From Candidatus Methanomarinus sp. HR1 (GTDB lineage Archaea > Halobacteriota > Methanosarcinia > Methanosarcinales > Methanocomedenaceae), in the NCBI GenBank assembly GCA_002926195.1, contig MZXQ01000099.1, forward strand, positions 6,648-23,658: a DNA stretch of 17,011 nucleotides. Direction: 5' to 3'. Made by a program: the position numbers and the translations under genes. How positions within the stretch are numbered: position 1 is the stretch's first letter; the number at the start of each line of letters is the position of its first letter. Shown here piece by piece: positions 8,411 to 15,789 of the stretch. The notes under the pieces were generated by a model. It did no database searches and was not told the DNA's origin. It was given only the letters and a program-made list of their open reading frames with translations.

Positions 8411-9682
8411 TTGCTTTCCAAGATTGAAAAGGTATATGCAAGAGAGATTCTCGATTCAAGGGGAAATCCAACGGTAGAAGTTGATGTTACTACATTTTGC
8501 AGTGATAATTCAACCAGAGGTTTCGGTAGAGCCAGTGTTCCAAGCGGTGCATCAACCGGTTCAAATGAAGTTCTTGAATTGAGGGATAAGGATAATCGGT
8601 ATCGTGGGAAAGGAGTACGTACAGCTATCCATAATATAAATACCAATCTTGGACTTGAGATATTAGGTATGGACGTACGGCGCCAGCGTGAGATTGATCA
8701 GACATTAATAGACCTTGATGGTACTGATAATAAGTCCAGTCTGGGTGCTAATGCTATTTTAGGTGTAAGTATGGCAGTAGCCCGGGCAGCAGCCGACTCA
8801 TTTGGAATGCCGTTATATCAGTATCTGGGAGGAACTAATTCATTTTCACTCCCGGTCCCTACACTCAATATCATCAACGGCGGACAACATGCTGGAAATG
8901 ATCTTGCTATTCAGGAATTTATGATTCAACCCAAAGGTGCAGAATCTTTTAGAGAAGCTATAAGATGGGCAGCTGAGACATATCACGTTCTTGGTGATAT
9001 TCTTAAAGAAAAATATGGACGAAGTGCAATAAATGTGGGCTATGAGGGTGGATATGCCCCTCCTATCAACAATACTACTGATGCACTTGATGCAATAACA
9101 GATGCTATCGATGAAGCAGGGTATACTGAAAATGATATCACAATTGGTATTGATGCTGCAGCTTCATCCTTCTTTGCAAACAACAAATATGACATTGATG
9201 GTACGCATCTAACTTCGGGTGAACTTATGGATTTCTATATCGACATGGTCCGAACTTATCCGATCATTCTTATCGAAGATGCTTTTGATGAAGAAGCGTT
9301 CAATGACTTTGCAGCTCTTACTATGGAGATTCCGGAGACTATAATCATAGGTGATGATCTTTTTGTTACTAATGTGGAACGCTTAAGGCAGGGTATTGAA
9401 CTGGGTGCATGCAATGCACTTCTCCTTAAAGTGAACCAGATAGGCAGTTTAAGTGAAGCTTTTGATGCGGCTACATGTGCCCAGCATAACGGATATGCTG
9501 TTGTGGTCAGTCACCGTTCTGCAGAAACAGAAGATAATATTATCGCAGATATTTCTGTGGCATTAGGTGCAGAGCTTATCAAGACCGGAGCTCCTGCGAG
9601 AAGTGAACGTACAGGTAAATATAACCAGCTTATTCGCATTGAAGAAGAACTGGGTGTGGCATCACAGTATATGAGTATCTAA
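8411..9682 (+). CDS. eno: Enolase (2-phosphoglycerate dehydratase)
   Basis: This 423-residue glycolytic/gluconeogenic enzyme interconverts 2-phosphoglycerate and phosphoenolpyruvate. All recognisable active-site residues are present: H160 in GGQHAGND, E169 in QEFMI, E212 in GYEGGYAP, metal ligands D248, E289 and D315, the catalytic K340 in LLLKVNQIG, the SHRS loop (367-370) and K391 in IKTGAPARSER. The usual EDPF motif reads EDAF here. The start is TTG: GGTGAT lies just upstream, and the nearby ATG at 8398 is in another frame. The N-terminus is about 10-15 residues shorter than in Methanosarcina enolases. Its stop lies 3 bases from the stop of the convergent DUF1614 gene. Confidence 0.97.
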   Translation: MLSKIEKVYAREILDSRGNPTVEVDVTTFCSDNSTRGFGRASVPSGASTGSNEVLELRDKDNRYRGKGVRTAIHNINTNLGLEILGMDVRRQREIDQTLIDLDGTDNKSSLGANAILGVSMAVARAAADSFGMPLYQYLGGTNSFSLPVPTLNIINGGQHAGNDLAIQEFMIQPKGAESFREAIRWAAETYHVLGDILKEKYGRSAINVGYEGGYAPPINNTTDALDAITDAIDEAGYTENDITIGIDAAASSFFANNKYDIDGTHLTSGELMDFYIDMVRTYPIILIEDAFDEEAFNDFAALTMEIPETIIIGDDLFVTNVERLRQGIELGACNALLLKVNQIGSLSEAFDAATCAQHNGYAVVVSHRSAETEDNIIADISVALGAELIKTGAPARSERTGKYNQLIRIEEELGVASQYMSI

Positions 9683-9685
9683 AGT

Positions 9686-10393
9686 TCATACAGGAGAATA
9701 TGAAAGCAGTACCGCTATTATCACGATGATATAGATAGCTTTGAAACTTCCTACACCTCCAAGATTGATATAGGCACTTCCTTCTTTATTTTCATCTATC
9801 CTGCATAGTGATGTTACCATACCTATTACTATTCCGAGTACACCTGAGATAAGCACAATGGTTGAAGCATTTTCAGGTTCTAAGATCAATGCCAAAGGCA
9901 CAGCCAAAAGACCGATATAATCAGGTATTAATATACCAACTCCACTTCTGATATCTATAAATAGATATACAAAAACAATAATTATCAACATGATTTCCAG
10001 AGCTGCAAAGCTTGGATTCTTAATGGCAACATATAATGCGAGGATCAGTGGGAGGATAAAACCCCCGATATTTAAGGTTATGGATGTATGAAATACCAGT
10101 TCATCATCAGCTTCATACTCTTCGATCAGTGGTATGGAATAAATATCACCCAATAATTCCTTCTTATCATCTGAAAGATCGGGCTTTTTTGTCCGGATCC
10201 TGTATATAGGCATCTCAGTAGCACTAAATAGCAACATGGCACTTAACAATACGAATAAAACAAGTGAGTTAATATGCCATTGACTGCCTAACGAACCTAT
10301 ATAGCATAAATAAAATATAGGAATAAGTATACAACCGAATAATGCTGCTGTTTTCAAGTCCTGTCCCGAGATCATTCCTCTGATAGATATCAC
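9686..10393 (-). CDS. DUF1614-type multi-pass membrane protein of unknown function
   Basis: This 235-residue protein has about seven hydrophobic segments (roughly 16-33, 42-58, 105-125, 130-147, 150-172, 177-195, 213-232). Motifs such as LNIGGFILPLILALY, SGVGILIPDYIGLLAVPLAL and NLGGVGSFKAIYI resemble the archaeal DUF1614 family; no catalytic function is known for it. The longest frame begins with GTG at 10393 (6 residues before an internal ATG). A TATA-like sequence at 10407-10415 would place transcription near 10385, and AGAGGA sits against the ATG at 10375, so the true start may be 10375. The gene is divergent from pspA, with 104 bases between them. Family assignment is by motif recognition only. 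Confidence 0.7.
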   Translation of the reverse strand: MISIRGMISGQDLKTAALFGCILIPIFYLCYIGSLGSQWHINSLVLFVLLSAMLLFSATEMPIYRIRTKKPDLSDDKKELLGDIYSIPLIEEYEADDELVFHTSITLNIGGFILPLILALYVAIKNPSFAALEIMLIIIVFVYLFIDIRSGVGILIPDYIGLLAVPLALILEPENASTIVLISGVLGIVIGMVTSLCRIDENKEGSAYINLGGVGSFKAIYIIVIIAVLLSYSPV

Positions 10394-10434
10394 CTATTTT
10401 ATGTATTATATATAACTATACATTAAAAATTGTT

Positions 10435-10471
10435 TGCATTTTAACCCATTAATTTATATGACTATAATGCA
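10435..10471. promoter_or_regulatory. pspA promoter with TATA flanked by an inverted repeat
   Basis: A TATA-like TTTATATG (10453-10460) is placed to start transcription near 10482, about 16 bases before the pspA ATG. It is bracketed by TGCATT (10435-10440) and AATGCA (10466-10471), a six-base inverted repeat that could be an operator controlling the stress module. GGAG at 10486-10489 is the likely ribosome binding site. Confidence 0.35.
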
Positions 10472-10497
10472 TATTTGAACATATTGGAGTTAATAAG

Positions 10498-11196
10498 ATG
10501 AGTCTATTAAATCGAATGGGGACTGTTATAAAAATTAAAATGAACAAGATAATGGACAGAGTGGAAGATCCATTGGAAACACTTGATTACTCATATGAGA
10601 AGCAGCTTGAACTGTTGCAAAATGTTAAGCGTGGTGTAGCACAGGTTACTACATCCAAGAAACGGCTGGAACTACAAAGAGGAAAACTGGTCCAAAACAT
10701 TGATAAGCTGAACTCGCAGGCCAAAGATGCCATAACAGCAAACAGAGAGGATCTGGCACGCCTTGCACTGGAGAGAAAGAACGGTTTGCTTATCCAGGTC
10801 CAGGACCTTGAGGTGCAGATCGCTGATCTGGAAAAGGAACAAGCTAAGTTAGTGGTGGCTGAAAAGAGCCTGGCGGCTAAGGTTGAAAGTTTCAGGACAA
10901 AGAAAGAGACCATCAAAGCCCAGTATACTGCGGCCGAAGCACAGGTTAAGATCACTGAATCCTTATCAGGTATAAGTGAAGAGATGGCTGATGTAGGCGT
11001 GGCAATACATAGGTCTGAGGAAAAGACCCTGAACATGAAAGCACGCTCAGCTGCTCTGGATGAGCTTATAGAACAAGGAACTCTGGAAGACTTTACAGGT
11101 GGAGAAGATGATATTGAAAGAGAACTTGCTAAAATAAGTGCGACCAGCAGTATAGAAAATGAACTTGAGTCTCTCAAGAAGGAGGCAGGAAAATGA
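10498..11196 (+). CDS. pspA: PspA/IM30 (ESCRT-III-like) membrane-stress protein
   Basis: This 232-residue, highly charged, almost wholly helical protein has a long coiled coil from about 30 to 155. The N-terminus RMGTVIKIKMNKIMDRVEDP, ending before LETLDYSYEKQ, matches the PspA/IM30/Vipp1 family with its amphipathic helix and the 'nalldkvEDPek.ld' block. These proteins polymerise on membranes and protect or remodel them under envelope stress. GGAG precedes the ATG. The stop overlaps the next start as ATGA, so pspA and pspAA are cotranscribed. The surroundings (pspAA, pspAB, htpX) confirm the role. A Ser-rich antisense frame within it is an artefact of the coiled-coil codons. Confidence 0.94.
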   Translation: MSLLNRMGTVIKIKMNKIMDRVEDPLETLDYSYEKQLELLQNVKRGVAQVTTSKKRLELQRGKLVQNIDKLNSQAKDAITANREDLARLALERKNGLLIQVQDLEVQIADLEKEQAKLVVAEKSLAAKVESFRTKKETIKAQYTAAEAQVKITESLSGISEEMADVGVAIHRSEEKTLNMKARSAALDELIEQGTLEDFTGGEDDIERELAKISATSSIENELESLKKEAGK

Positions 11197-11471
11197 TAGT
11201 AAGAATTATGGGGGAAGGGCAGTATAAATTATCCAGCAGTATGTTAGATGAGCTAAACATCATTGATAACCGCATTGTAGAATATGTAGCTGCTGAAAAT
11301 GAAAAGGAATTTACACAAGAGCTTATTAAACTTATCAATGTTGTTAAAGAAAAAGGTGAACCTCTTGATGTATACCAGATCATAGAATCAGATATTATCG
11401 TACCACCTGAAGACCTGACAATGGAGGAAGCCAGGGAAGTGTTCTGCGGCTGTGGTCTTATTGAAGATTAA
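11193..11471 (+). CDS. pspAA: PspA-associated protein PspAA
   Basis: This 92-residue protein matches the PspAA family: it opens with MIVRIMGEGQY, has a central acidic helical region (about 25-55), a 'GEPL' turn, the segment 'ESDIIVPPEDLTMEEAREV' and ends in GLIED. PspAA is known from comparative genomics as a small partner next to pspA in actinobacteria and archaea; its biochemical role is undefined. It starts within the pspA stop codon (ATGA), preceded by AAGGAGG. Its stop lies only 2 bases from the stop of the oppositely oriented pspAB. A CGCG pair, CGC near residues 85-87, is present but no metal site is evident. Confidence 0.87.
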   Translation: MIVRIMGEGQYKLSSSMLDELNIIDNRIVEYVAAENEKEFTQELIKLINVVKEKGEPLDVYQIIESDIIVPPEDLTMEEAREVFCGCGLIED

Positions 11472-11473
11472 AA

Positions 11474-12040
11474 TTAGATAGGTATCCCCCATAACGGATA
11501 CCACTTTTCTACTTCTTTTTCAATAGGAAGTTCTTTCTCTATTACCGATCTCATCCTGAACTCCATAGAGTTATCCCTCTTATGACCGCTTTTAGGGATG
11601 AAGGGATAGTATGTGCCCTGTTTGAAGTTATATATCCAGTAGACTACCCCCCCTTCACCGGTAAAACGGTATATAGCACACAATAACTGTTCACCGAACC
11701 CGTGTTCTATCATGGTCTGGGATACTAAATGGATATGAGTCACCAAATCTTCAAAGTCTTTGTCTTTTAATAATACCCACAAATAATTATATTCATCTTT
11801 CTTGATCTTATACTCTGTTTGGGTTTCACAGCAGCTATAGTGCAACAATTCTTCAATCTCAAGTCGGGCTGATGTATACCTTGAGGATTCCATAGCTTTG
11901 AAACAGATACCTGCAGATTGATCAGGTTTAAGGCCGAGGTTGACCTCAAGGGTGATATAAGCTGTGGAAATGGCAAAGAGTCTGTCCACCTTTGGTTTAG
12001 GAAGTTTGCTCTTACCAAGCAGAGCATCAAGAAATCCCAT
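11474..12040 (-). CDS. pspAB: PspA-associated protein PspAB
   Basis: This 188-residue protein matches the PspAB family, with N-terminus MGFLDALLGKSKLPKPK, then LFAISTAYITLEVNLGLKP, and the C-terminal blocks GFGEQLLCAIYRF, KQGTYYPFIP, 'RDNSMEFRMR', 'ELPIEKEVEKWYPLWG'. PspAB is a family partner of the PspA/HtpX stress system with unknown activity. The frame is open 14 codons further upstream, but the family N-terminus begins at this ATG, which lies 1 base after the htpX stop and 8 bases after a GGAG inside htpX. The upstream extension would overlap htpX and is rejected. Expression is therefore coupled to htpX. Confidence 0.87.
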   Translation of the reverse strand: MGFLDALLGKSKLPKPKVDRLFAISTAYITLEVNLGLKPDQSAGICFKAMESSRYTSARLEIEELLHYSCCETQTEYKIKKDEYNYLWVLLKDKDFEDLVTHIHLVSQTMIEHGFGEQLLCAIYRFTGEGGVVYWIYNFKQGTYYPFIPKSGHKRDNSMEFRMRSVIEKELPIEKEVEKWYPLWGIPI

Positions 12041-12041
12041 A

Positions 12042-12917
12042 TCAAAACTCCATCTCTCTCTCGATACGCTCCAGTGCTGCAATACGTTTCTCTACAGGCG
12101 GATGAGTGGAGAACAATCGCATAATGGAGGAGCCGGATATGGCAGGGATTATAAAGAATGCATTCATACCTTCTACTTTACGCAGATCATCAGAAGGTAT
12201 CCTGGACATAACGCCGCTGATCTTCATTAGAGCTGAAGCTAAGTGTGAAGGGTTGCTTGTAATAAGAGCAGATCCTCTATCTGCTGCAAACTCACGGTAT
12301 CTGGATAATGCCCGAATTAAGATGAAACTTATTATCCATACCAGTAGTGAAACCACCCATGCAGCCATTATACCGCCTGAATCCCTGTCTCTTCCTCCTC
12401 CGAAGAACAATAAATACCGCACTAAAAAGAAGGCAATTGTGGACAGGAAGCTGGCAATGGTCATTACCATCATATCCCTGTTCTTAATATGGCTCAGTTC
12501 ATGGGCAAGTACAGCTTCCAGTTCCTGTTTATTCAACTGTTGCTGAATACCTGTAGTCACCGCCACTACTGCATGCTTGGGACTGCGGCCGGTAGCAAAA
12601 GCATTAGGGACGCTGTTATTAACAACAGCGATCCTGGGTTTTGGAATGTCTGCTATGGCACATAATCTGGTGATAGTCTCATGTAATTGTGGTGCTTCTG
12701 ATTCGGATACTACCTTTGCACCCATACTCATCAATACTAATTTATCTGAATAGAAATACTGGATAATCGTGAACGCGCCTATAAATACCAACATAAACAT
12801 TGGTGTGGCACCTAATGAATAAATAATTGCTAAGAAGAACAGGTAGACTGCTGCTAAGAGGAACATGGTAAATATCATTCTGCTCTGCAGTCCCCAATCT
12901 GATCTCCATTGTTTCAT
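12042..12917 (-). CDS. htpX: HtpX-type membrane zinc metalloprotease (M48)
   Basis: This 291-residue integral membrane protease degrades damaged membrane proteins. The zinc motif H139-E-L-S-H143 (in LAHELSHIKNRD) and the third ligand E209 in REFAAD are intact. The C-terminal motif STHPPVEKRIAAL is present. Hydrophobic segments lie at about 15-35, 38-58, 151-172 and 184-204, the usual HtpX layout. AAGGAG lies 12 bases before the ATG, a rather long spacing. The gene is followed after 1 base by pspAB on the same strand, and both face pspA-pspAA, so all four probably act together in envelope quality control. Confidence 0.96.
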   Translation of the reverse strand: MKQWRSDWGLQSRMIFTMFLLAAVYLFFLAIIYSLGATPMFMLVFIGAFTIIQYFYSDKLVLMSMGAKVVSESEAPQLHETITRLCAIADIPKPRIAVVNNSVPNAFATGRSPKHAVVAVTTGIQQQLNKQELEAVLAHELSHIKNRDMMVMTIASFLSTIAFFLVRYLLFFGGGRDRDSGGIMAAWVVSLLVWIISFILIRALSRYREFAADRGSALITSNPSHLASALMKISGVMSRIPSDDLRKVEGMNAFFIIPAISGSSIMRLFSTHPPVEKRIAALERIEREMEF

Positions 12918-12973
12918 ATGTAATTAACACTCCTTATATAGTAAATAATTTTTTCAATTATTCACTTAATTTT

Positions 12974-12989
12974 AAGTAGATATATACTT
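12974..12989. promoter_or_regulatory. Palindromic AT-rich element upstream of htpX
   Basis: AAGTA (12974-12978) and TACTT (12985-12989) form an inverted repeat around GATATA, about 55 bases upstream of the htpX start. The core also reads as a TATA box on the minus strand. The half-sites equal those of the palindrome upstream of the RPA operon, with a spacing longer by 2 bases. Confidence 0.3.
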
Positions 12990-13043
12990 TACCGTAGACG
13001 AACAAAATCCTCGCTAACGCACGGATTTTATTAACTGAAGCTT

Positions 13044-13064
13044 CGAAGATTCGTAGAATCTTCG
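13044..13064. terminator. Perfect hairpin directly after the PK-C gene
   Basis: CGAAGATTC (13044-13052), a GTA loop and GAATCTTCG (13056-13064) form a perfect nine-base stem starting ten bases beyond the stop codon of the minus-strand PK-C gene. It may end or stabilise that transcript. Part of it is also a dispersed repeat (13051-13070). Confidence 0.5.
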
Positions 13065-13070
13065 TCCGAC
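13051..13070 (+). repeat. Dispersed 20-base repeat, copy 1
   Basis: TCGTAGAATCTTCGTCCGAC is found here and, as its reverse complement, at 15029-15048. This copy forms half of the hairpin at 13044-13064 and ends three bases before the PK-C stop codon. Confidence 0.85.
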
Positions 13071-13073
13071 TGA

Positions 13074-13649
13074 TCACTTCTCTCTCGGCATGGCAATGAT
13101 CTCTTTTATCTTGAGGTCATAGAAGTTATTAGAATGTGCCGGTCTGATGACACAAGCTACATCGGCACCGTAAGCTGTTCCGCCTATCCCGATAACATCA
13201 TTTTCCATGGATATTGCACCTGAATCGGCGGCAATAAGGACTACTTCAACAGCTACTTTGAAACCTTTGCCGAACAGTTTGCGTAAAATATCAGCTATTA
13301 TTTCTACACGGCTTATTCCACCAGTGCCAATAGACAGTGATTTTTCAATGCCTGAGAATAAATGTGATGCAGATACGATCTTTACATCCATCTGGTTCAA
13401 CTGTGAAACATATTTGTCTTCCATATCCCATTGTCCCTTTGTGGTAGTACCGTACTGGTGCGTTACTACTATGGTCTTTATATCTGTTCCCTGTAGTGCT
13501 GATGCCATTGCAACTCCTGTTTTACCTGTAGTGCTGGCAAGTACTATTTCTTTGATACCCAATTCTATTGCCCTTGTCTTAACCGCAGCTACAACAGCTT
13601 TGGTATTTTCTTCTCCGGGCTGCTCGAAATAGGTAATATTTTTTTCCAA
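13074..13649 (-). CDS. Stand-alone pyruvate kinase C-terminal (alpha/beta) domain protein
   Basis: This 191-residue protein corresponds to the C-terminal regulatory domain of pyruvate kinase without the catalytic barrel (COG1751 type). Recognisable are the phosphate-binding-like 'LASTTGKTGVAMASAL' (37-52), 'VVTHQYGTTTKGQWDM', and the conserved end GGTAYGADVACVIRPAHSNN followed by a helix. The function of the stand-alone family is not established; a nucleotide- or effector-binding role is inferred from the fold. The start is TTG, supported by GAGGTGG (13657-13663) seven bases upstream. It lies 54 bases downstream of thrC on the same strand and is probably cotranscribed. A hairpin follows the stop. 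Confidence 0.87.
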   Translation of the reverse strand: MEKNITYFEQPGEENTKAVVAAVKTRAIELGIKEIVLASTTGKTGVAMASALQGTDIKTIVVTHQYGTTTKGQWDMEDKYVSQLNQMDVKIVSASHLFSGIEKSLSIGTGGISRVEIIADILRKLFGKGFKVAVEVVLIAADSGAISMENDVIGIGGTAYGADVACVIRPAHSNNFYDLKIKEIIAMPREK

Positions 13650-13703
13650 AATTTTCCACCTCTATATATTATGTTATAAAGTATTAATTCTCAGGATATA
13701 ATA

Positions 13704-14912
13704 TTATTGGAACACTGCCCTACGAACAGATTCCGCTGTAGCATCTATTTCTATAGCATCTTCACATATACTCAGCACTTCTTCAGGATCTTTAAGTAAG
13801 TGCCCGGTCGTTACACACACCACTGTTTCATCCTGTGTGATAAGTCCCGTTTGTATGAGTTTCTTAAGCCCTGCTATTGATGATGCACTGGCTGGTTCTA
13901 CACCGATACCTTCAATACGTGCCAGTTGTTTCTGGGCAGTTACGATCTCATCATCTGATACTGATTCTGATACTCCTCCGGACTCATATATAGCCCTCAG
14001 TGCTTTAACAGCATTGACCGGATCACCGATTCTAATAGCAGTGGCAATTGTTTCCGGATCAGGAATTGCAATAATATCTTTCTGTGTTTGCTTGAATGCG
14101 TTCACTACCGGACAGGAACCTTGCGCCTGTATACCTGTCATCTTTGGAATACGGTCTGTCAGTCCCAGGTTATACAATTCTTTAAAACCTTTATAAATTG
14201 CAGAGATATTGCCGGCATTGCCCACAGGTAATACCAGTCTGTCTGGTACTTCCCATCCCATCTGGTCTGCTATCTCAAAGGCTATGGTCTTCTGGCCTTC
14301 AAGTCTGTATGGGTTCACAGAGTTCAATAAATAGAATCCTTCATCATCGCACAGTTCTCTCACCAGTTTAAGGGCTTTGTCAAAGTTACCTCGAACGCTC
14401 AGTACCTTAGCACCATGCATTATAGCCTGTGCAACTTTGCCCATGGCCACTTTACCTGCCGGCAGCATGACCACTACCGGAATATCTGCCTTTGCTCCGT
14501 AGATGGCCAGTGACGCTGAAGTATTACCTGTAGATGCACAAGCTACGGTCTTCATACCAAGCTCCATTGCTATACTTACACCTACGGTCATACCCCTGTC
14601 CTTAAAACTGCCTGTGGGGTTGAGCCCCTCGTGTTTTACATAGAGTTTATTAATACCTATCTTCTCAGATAGACGATCACATAGATATAGAGGAGTACCA
14701 CCTTCATTGATGGATATGGGTTCACGCTTAACCGGTAGCAATGCCTTATATTTCCAGACTGATAGCGGGATTGCGTTAAAATCTTTTTTGTTGATCGATA
14801 GTCCTGACCAGTCGTAGACTATCTCAAGCAGACCGCCGCATTTAGGGCAGGTATAGACAATCTTCTCGGGTGGATATTCTTCCTGGCATTGTATACATTT
14901 TTGGGTGTACAT
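13704..14912 (-). CDS. thrC: Threonine synthase
   Basis: This 402-residue PLP enzyme converts O-phospho-L-homoserine to L-threonine, the last step of threonine biosynthesis. A four-cysteine zinc ribbon (C6-x2-C9 and C22-x2-C25) at the N-terminus is typical of archaeal ThrC. The PLP lysine is K104 in NPTGSFKDRG, and the phosphate-binding glycine loop appears as LPVGNAGNIS. The frame could begin five codons earlier at 14927, but CGGAG at 14920-14924 lies properly before the ATG at 14912, which gives the family N-terminus MYTQKCIQC. A TATA-like AAAATATAC at 14952-14960 would give an 18-base leader. Cysteate or cystathionine enzymes of the same fold are less likely given the zinc ribbon. Confidence 0.95.
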   Translation of the reverse strand: MYTQKCIQCQEEYPPEKIVYTCPKCGGLLEIVYDWSGLSINKKDFNAIPLSVWKYKALLPVKREPISINEGGTPLYLCDRLSEKIGINKLYVKHEGLNPTGSFKDRGMTVGVSIAMELGMKTVACASTGNTSASLAIYGAKADIPVVVMLPAGKVAMGKVAQAIMHGAKVLSVRGNFDKALKLVRELCDDEGFYLLNSVNPYRLEGQKTIAFEIADQMGWEVPDRLVLPVGNAGNISAIYKGFKELYNLGLTDRIPKMTGIQAQGSCPVVNAFKQTQKDIIAIPDPETIATAIRIGDPVNAVKALRAIYESGGVSESVSDDEIVTAQKQLARIEGIGVEPASASSIAGLKKLIQTGLITQDETVVCVTTGHLLKDPEEVLSICEDAIEIDATAESVRRAVFQ

Positions 14913-14951
14913 ATGAATTCTCCGCATTAATAGATATTAAGTTCGTGAAAA

Positions 14952-14960
14952 GTATATTTT
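14952..14960 (-). promoter_or_regulatory. Probable TATA element of thrC
   Basis: On the minus strand the sequence reads AAAATATAC within an A/T-rich run. It is centred 44 bases before the chosen ATG and would place transcription near 14930. Confidence 0.4.
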
Positions 14961-14995
14961 TTATTATTATCTAAAAGGAATGGGATGACTTAACT

Positions 14996-15232
14996 TTATT
15001 TGTCACATTCCTCCATTCCTCTTAGAATGTCGGACGAAGATTCTACGATTCTTCTAATCTTCGGCTCTTTTTTCAAAACTCCCCAGTACTGTCTTGGACT
15101 GCCACTTTCTGTGAGTATCCGGATTATATCAACTACTGAGAAAAACCACTGGTCGTCGTGCCATGTTCTCCTTATTTTCGCACCCTCGAAAACGACAAGT
15201 GCATCTTTTGAAGACATATTATTTTCCTTCAT
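14996..15232 (-). pseudogene. Truncated Bro-N domain protein (phage antirepressor-like)
   Basis: The 78-residue frame opens with a clear Bro-N domain: ALVVFEGAKIRRTWHDDQWF, then SVVDIIRILTESGSPRQYW at residues 32-50. Full-length Bro-N proteins continue for 150 or more residues with more helices and a DNA- or partner-binding end. Here the homology stops soon after YWGVLKKEP, and the tail IRRIVESSSDILR is encoded by the dispersed 20-base repeat and its surroundings. The gene therefore looks disrupted by deletion or repeat insertion. Two starts are possible (15232 with GAGG, 15217 with AAGGA). Bro-N genes are hallmarks of viruses and mobile elements but also occur as orphan genes in archaeal genomes. 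A functional small protein cannot be excluded. Confidence 0.72.
15029..15048 (-). repeat. Dispersed 20-base repeat, copy 2 (inverted)
   Basis: This is the reverse complement of 13051-13070. It lies inside the Bro-N remnant, exactly where similarity to Bro-N proteins ends. The next bases (15049-15063) resemble the hairpin partner of copy 1 with a small insertion. Confidence 0.85.
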
Positions 15233-15289
15233 TGAAATCCTCGATGATGTTTATCTCTTCGATTACTTCCGTTGAATAAAAGGAAACAT

Positions 15290-15299
15290 TATAATATAC
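15290..15299 (+). promoter_or_regulatory. Possible TATA element of the cytochrome operon
   Basis: TATAATATAC is centred about 35 bases before the first cytochrome ATG. The region 15281-15320 is so AT-rich that other positions, and a divergent promoter for the Bro-N remnant, are equally possible. Confidence 0.3.
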
Positions 15300-15329
15300 A
15301 TAGGAATATATTATATTACTAGTGGGGTT

Positions 15330-15773
15330 ATGAATTTTCATCTGATGATCAGGAACATACTGATCTTGAAGAAAAAAATTATAATAGTGGCTATCAATGT
15401 ACTGTTGATCATAAGTATAGCTAATGCTATGTTATCAGGCAGTCATGATCTTTATAAGAGTGGAGTAGATCCGCAATCGTTCTGCAGTAAATGCCACTCT
15501 GCTTCTGCAGCCAATGTCACATTAAGCGAACATAAACTAATAAATTGCACATGTCATGGATATAATCCCAGCTCAAATGTAAAGTATAATGTGAATATGA
15601 AACATGATCTTACCAGGAATATCTACTGTACAAACTGTCATTCCAGGTATGATGAAACAACAGGAAATATAGCGATCCATAATAATATTAGCGGATTAGA
15701 CCAGTCAGCACATTATATAATTAAGAGTACTGATGCTCAATTATATAACAATACCAGGGGATTTTTTGAGTGA
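15330..15773 (+). CDS. Secreted multiheme c-type cytochrome with CxxCH and CxCH motifs
   Basis: This 147-residue protein has a lysine-rich start and a hydrophobic segment (about 17-33) that ends in ANA, a plausible signal-peptidase site. Two canonical heme-binding motifs are present, C52-SK-C55-H and C100-TN-C103-H. Between them is C73-T-C75-H76, a CxCH motif. Each of the three is preceded by a histidine (H39, H68, H92) that could be the distal ligand, so CxCH occupies a heme slot in the pattern. It probably carries electrons outside the membrane. No homologous named cytochrome is recognised. GGGG lies close before the ATG; an internal ATG at 15345 would give a shorter, more usual signal sequence. 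The next cytochrome follows after 16 bases. Confidence 0.82.
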   Translation: MNFHLMIRNILILKKKIIIVAINVLLIISIANAMLSGSHDLYKSGVDPQSFCSKCHSASAANVTLSEHKLINCTCHGYNPSSNVKYNVNMKHDLTRNIYCTNCHSRYDETTGNIAIHNNISGLDQSAHYIIKSTDAQLYNNTRGFFE

Positions 15774-15789
15774 ATAGGGGTGAATTTTC

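Noticed and set aside
10587..11177. A 196-codon minus-strand frame opposite pspA
   Set aside because: It is rich in Ser, Phe and Leu, as expected from the complement of coiled-coil codons, and has no ribosome binding site. pspA is clearly real.
12041..12082. A 14-codon N-terminal extension of pspAB
   Set aside because: It overlaps htpX, lacks family similarity, and a proper ribosome binding site precedes the later ATG at 12040.
12106..12546. A 146-codon plus-strand frame opposite htpX
   Set aside because: It is the complement of a gene with an intact HELSH motif and has no family resemblance.
13207..13632. A 141-codon plus-strand frame opposite the PK-C gene
   Set aside because: Its Ala/Thr/Val-rich composition mirrors the real gene, and no start signal is visible.
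15000..15275. A plus-strand frame opposite the Bro-N remnant
   Set aside because: The minus-strand frame has a recognisable Bro-N domain, while this one shows no motif.
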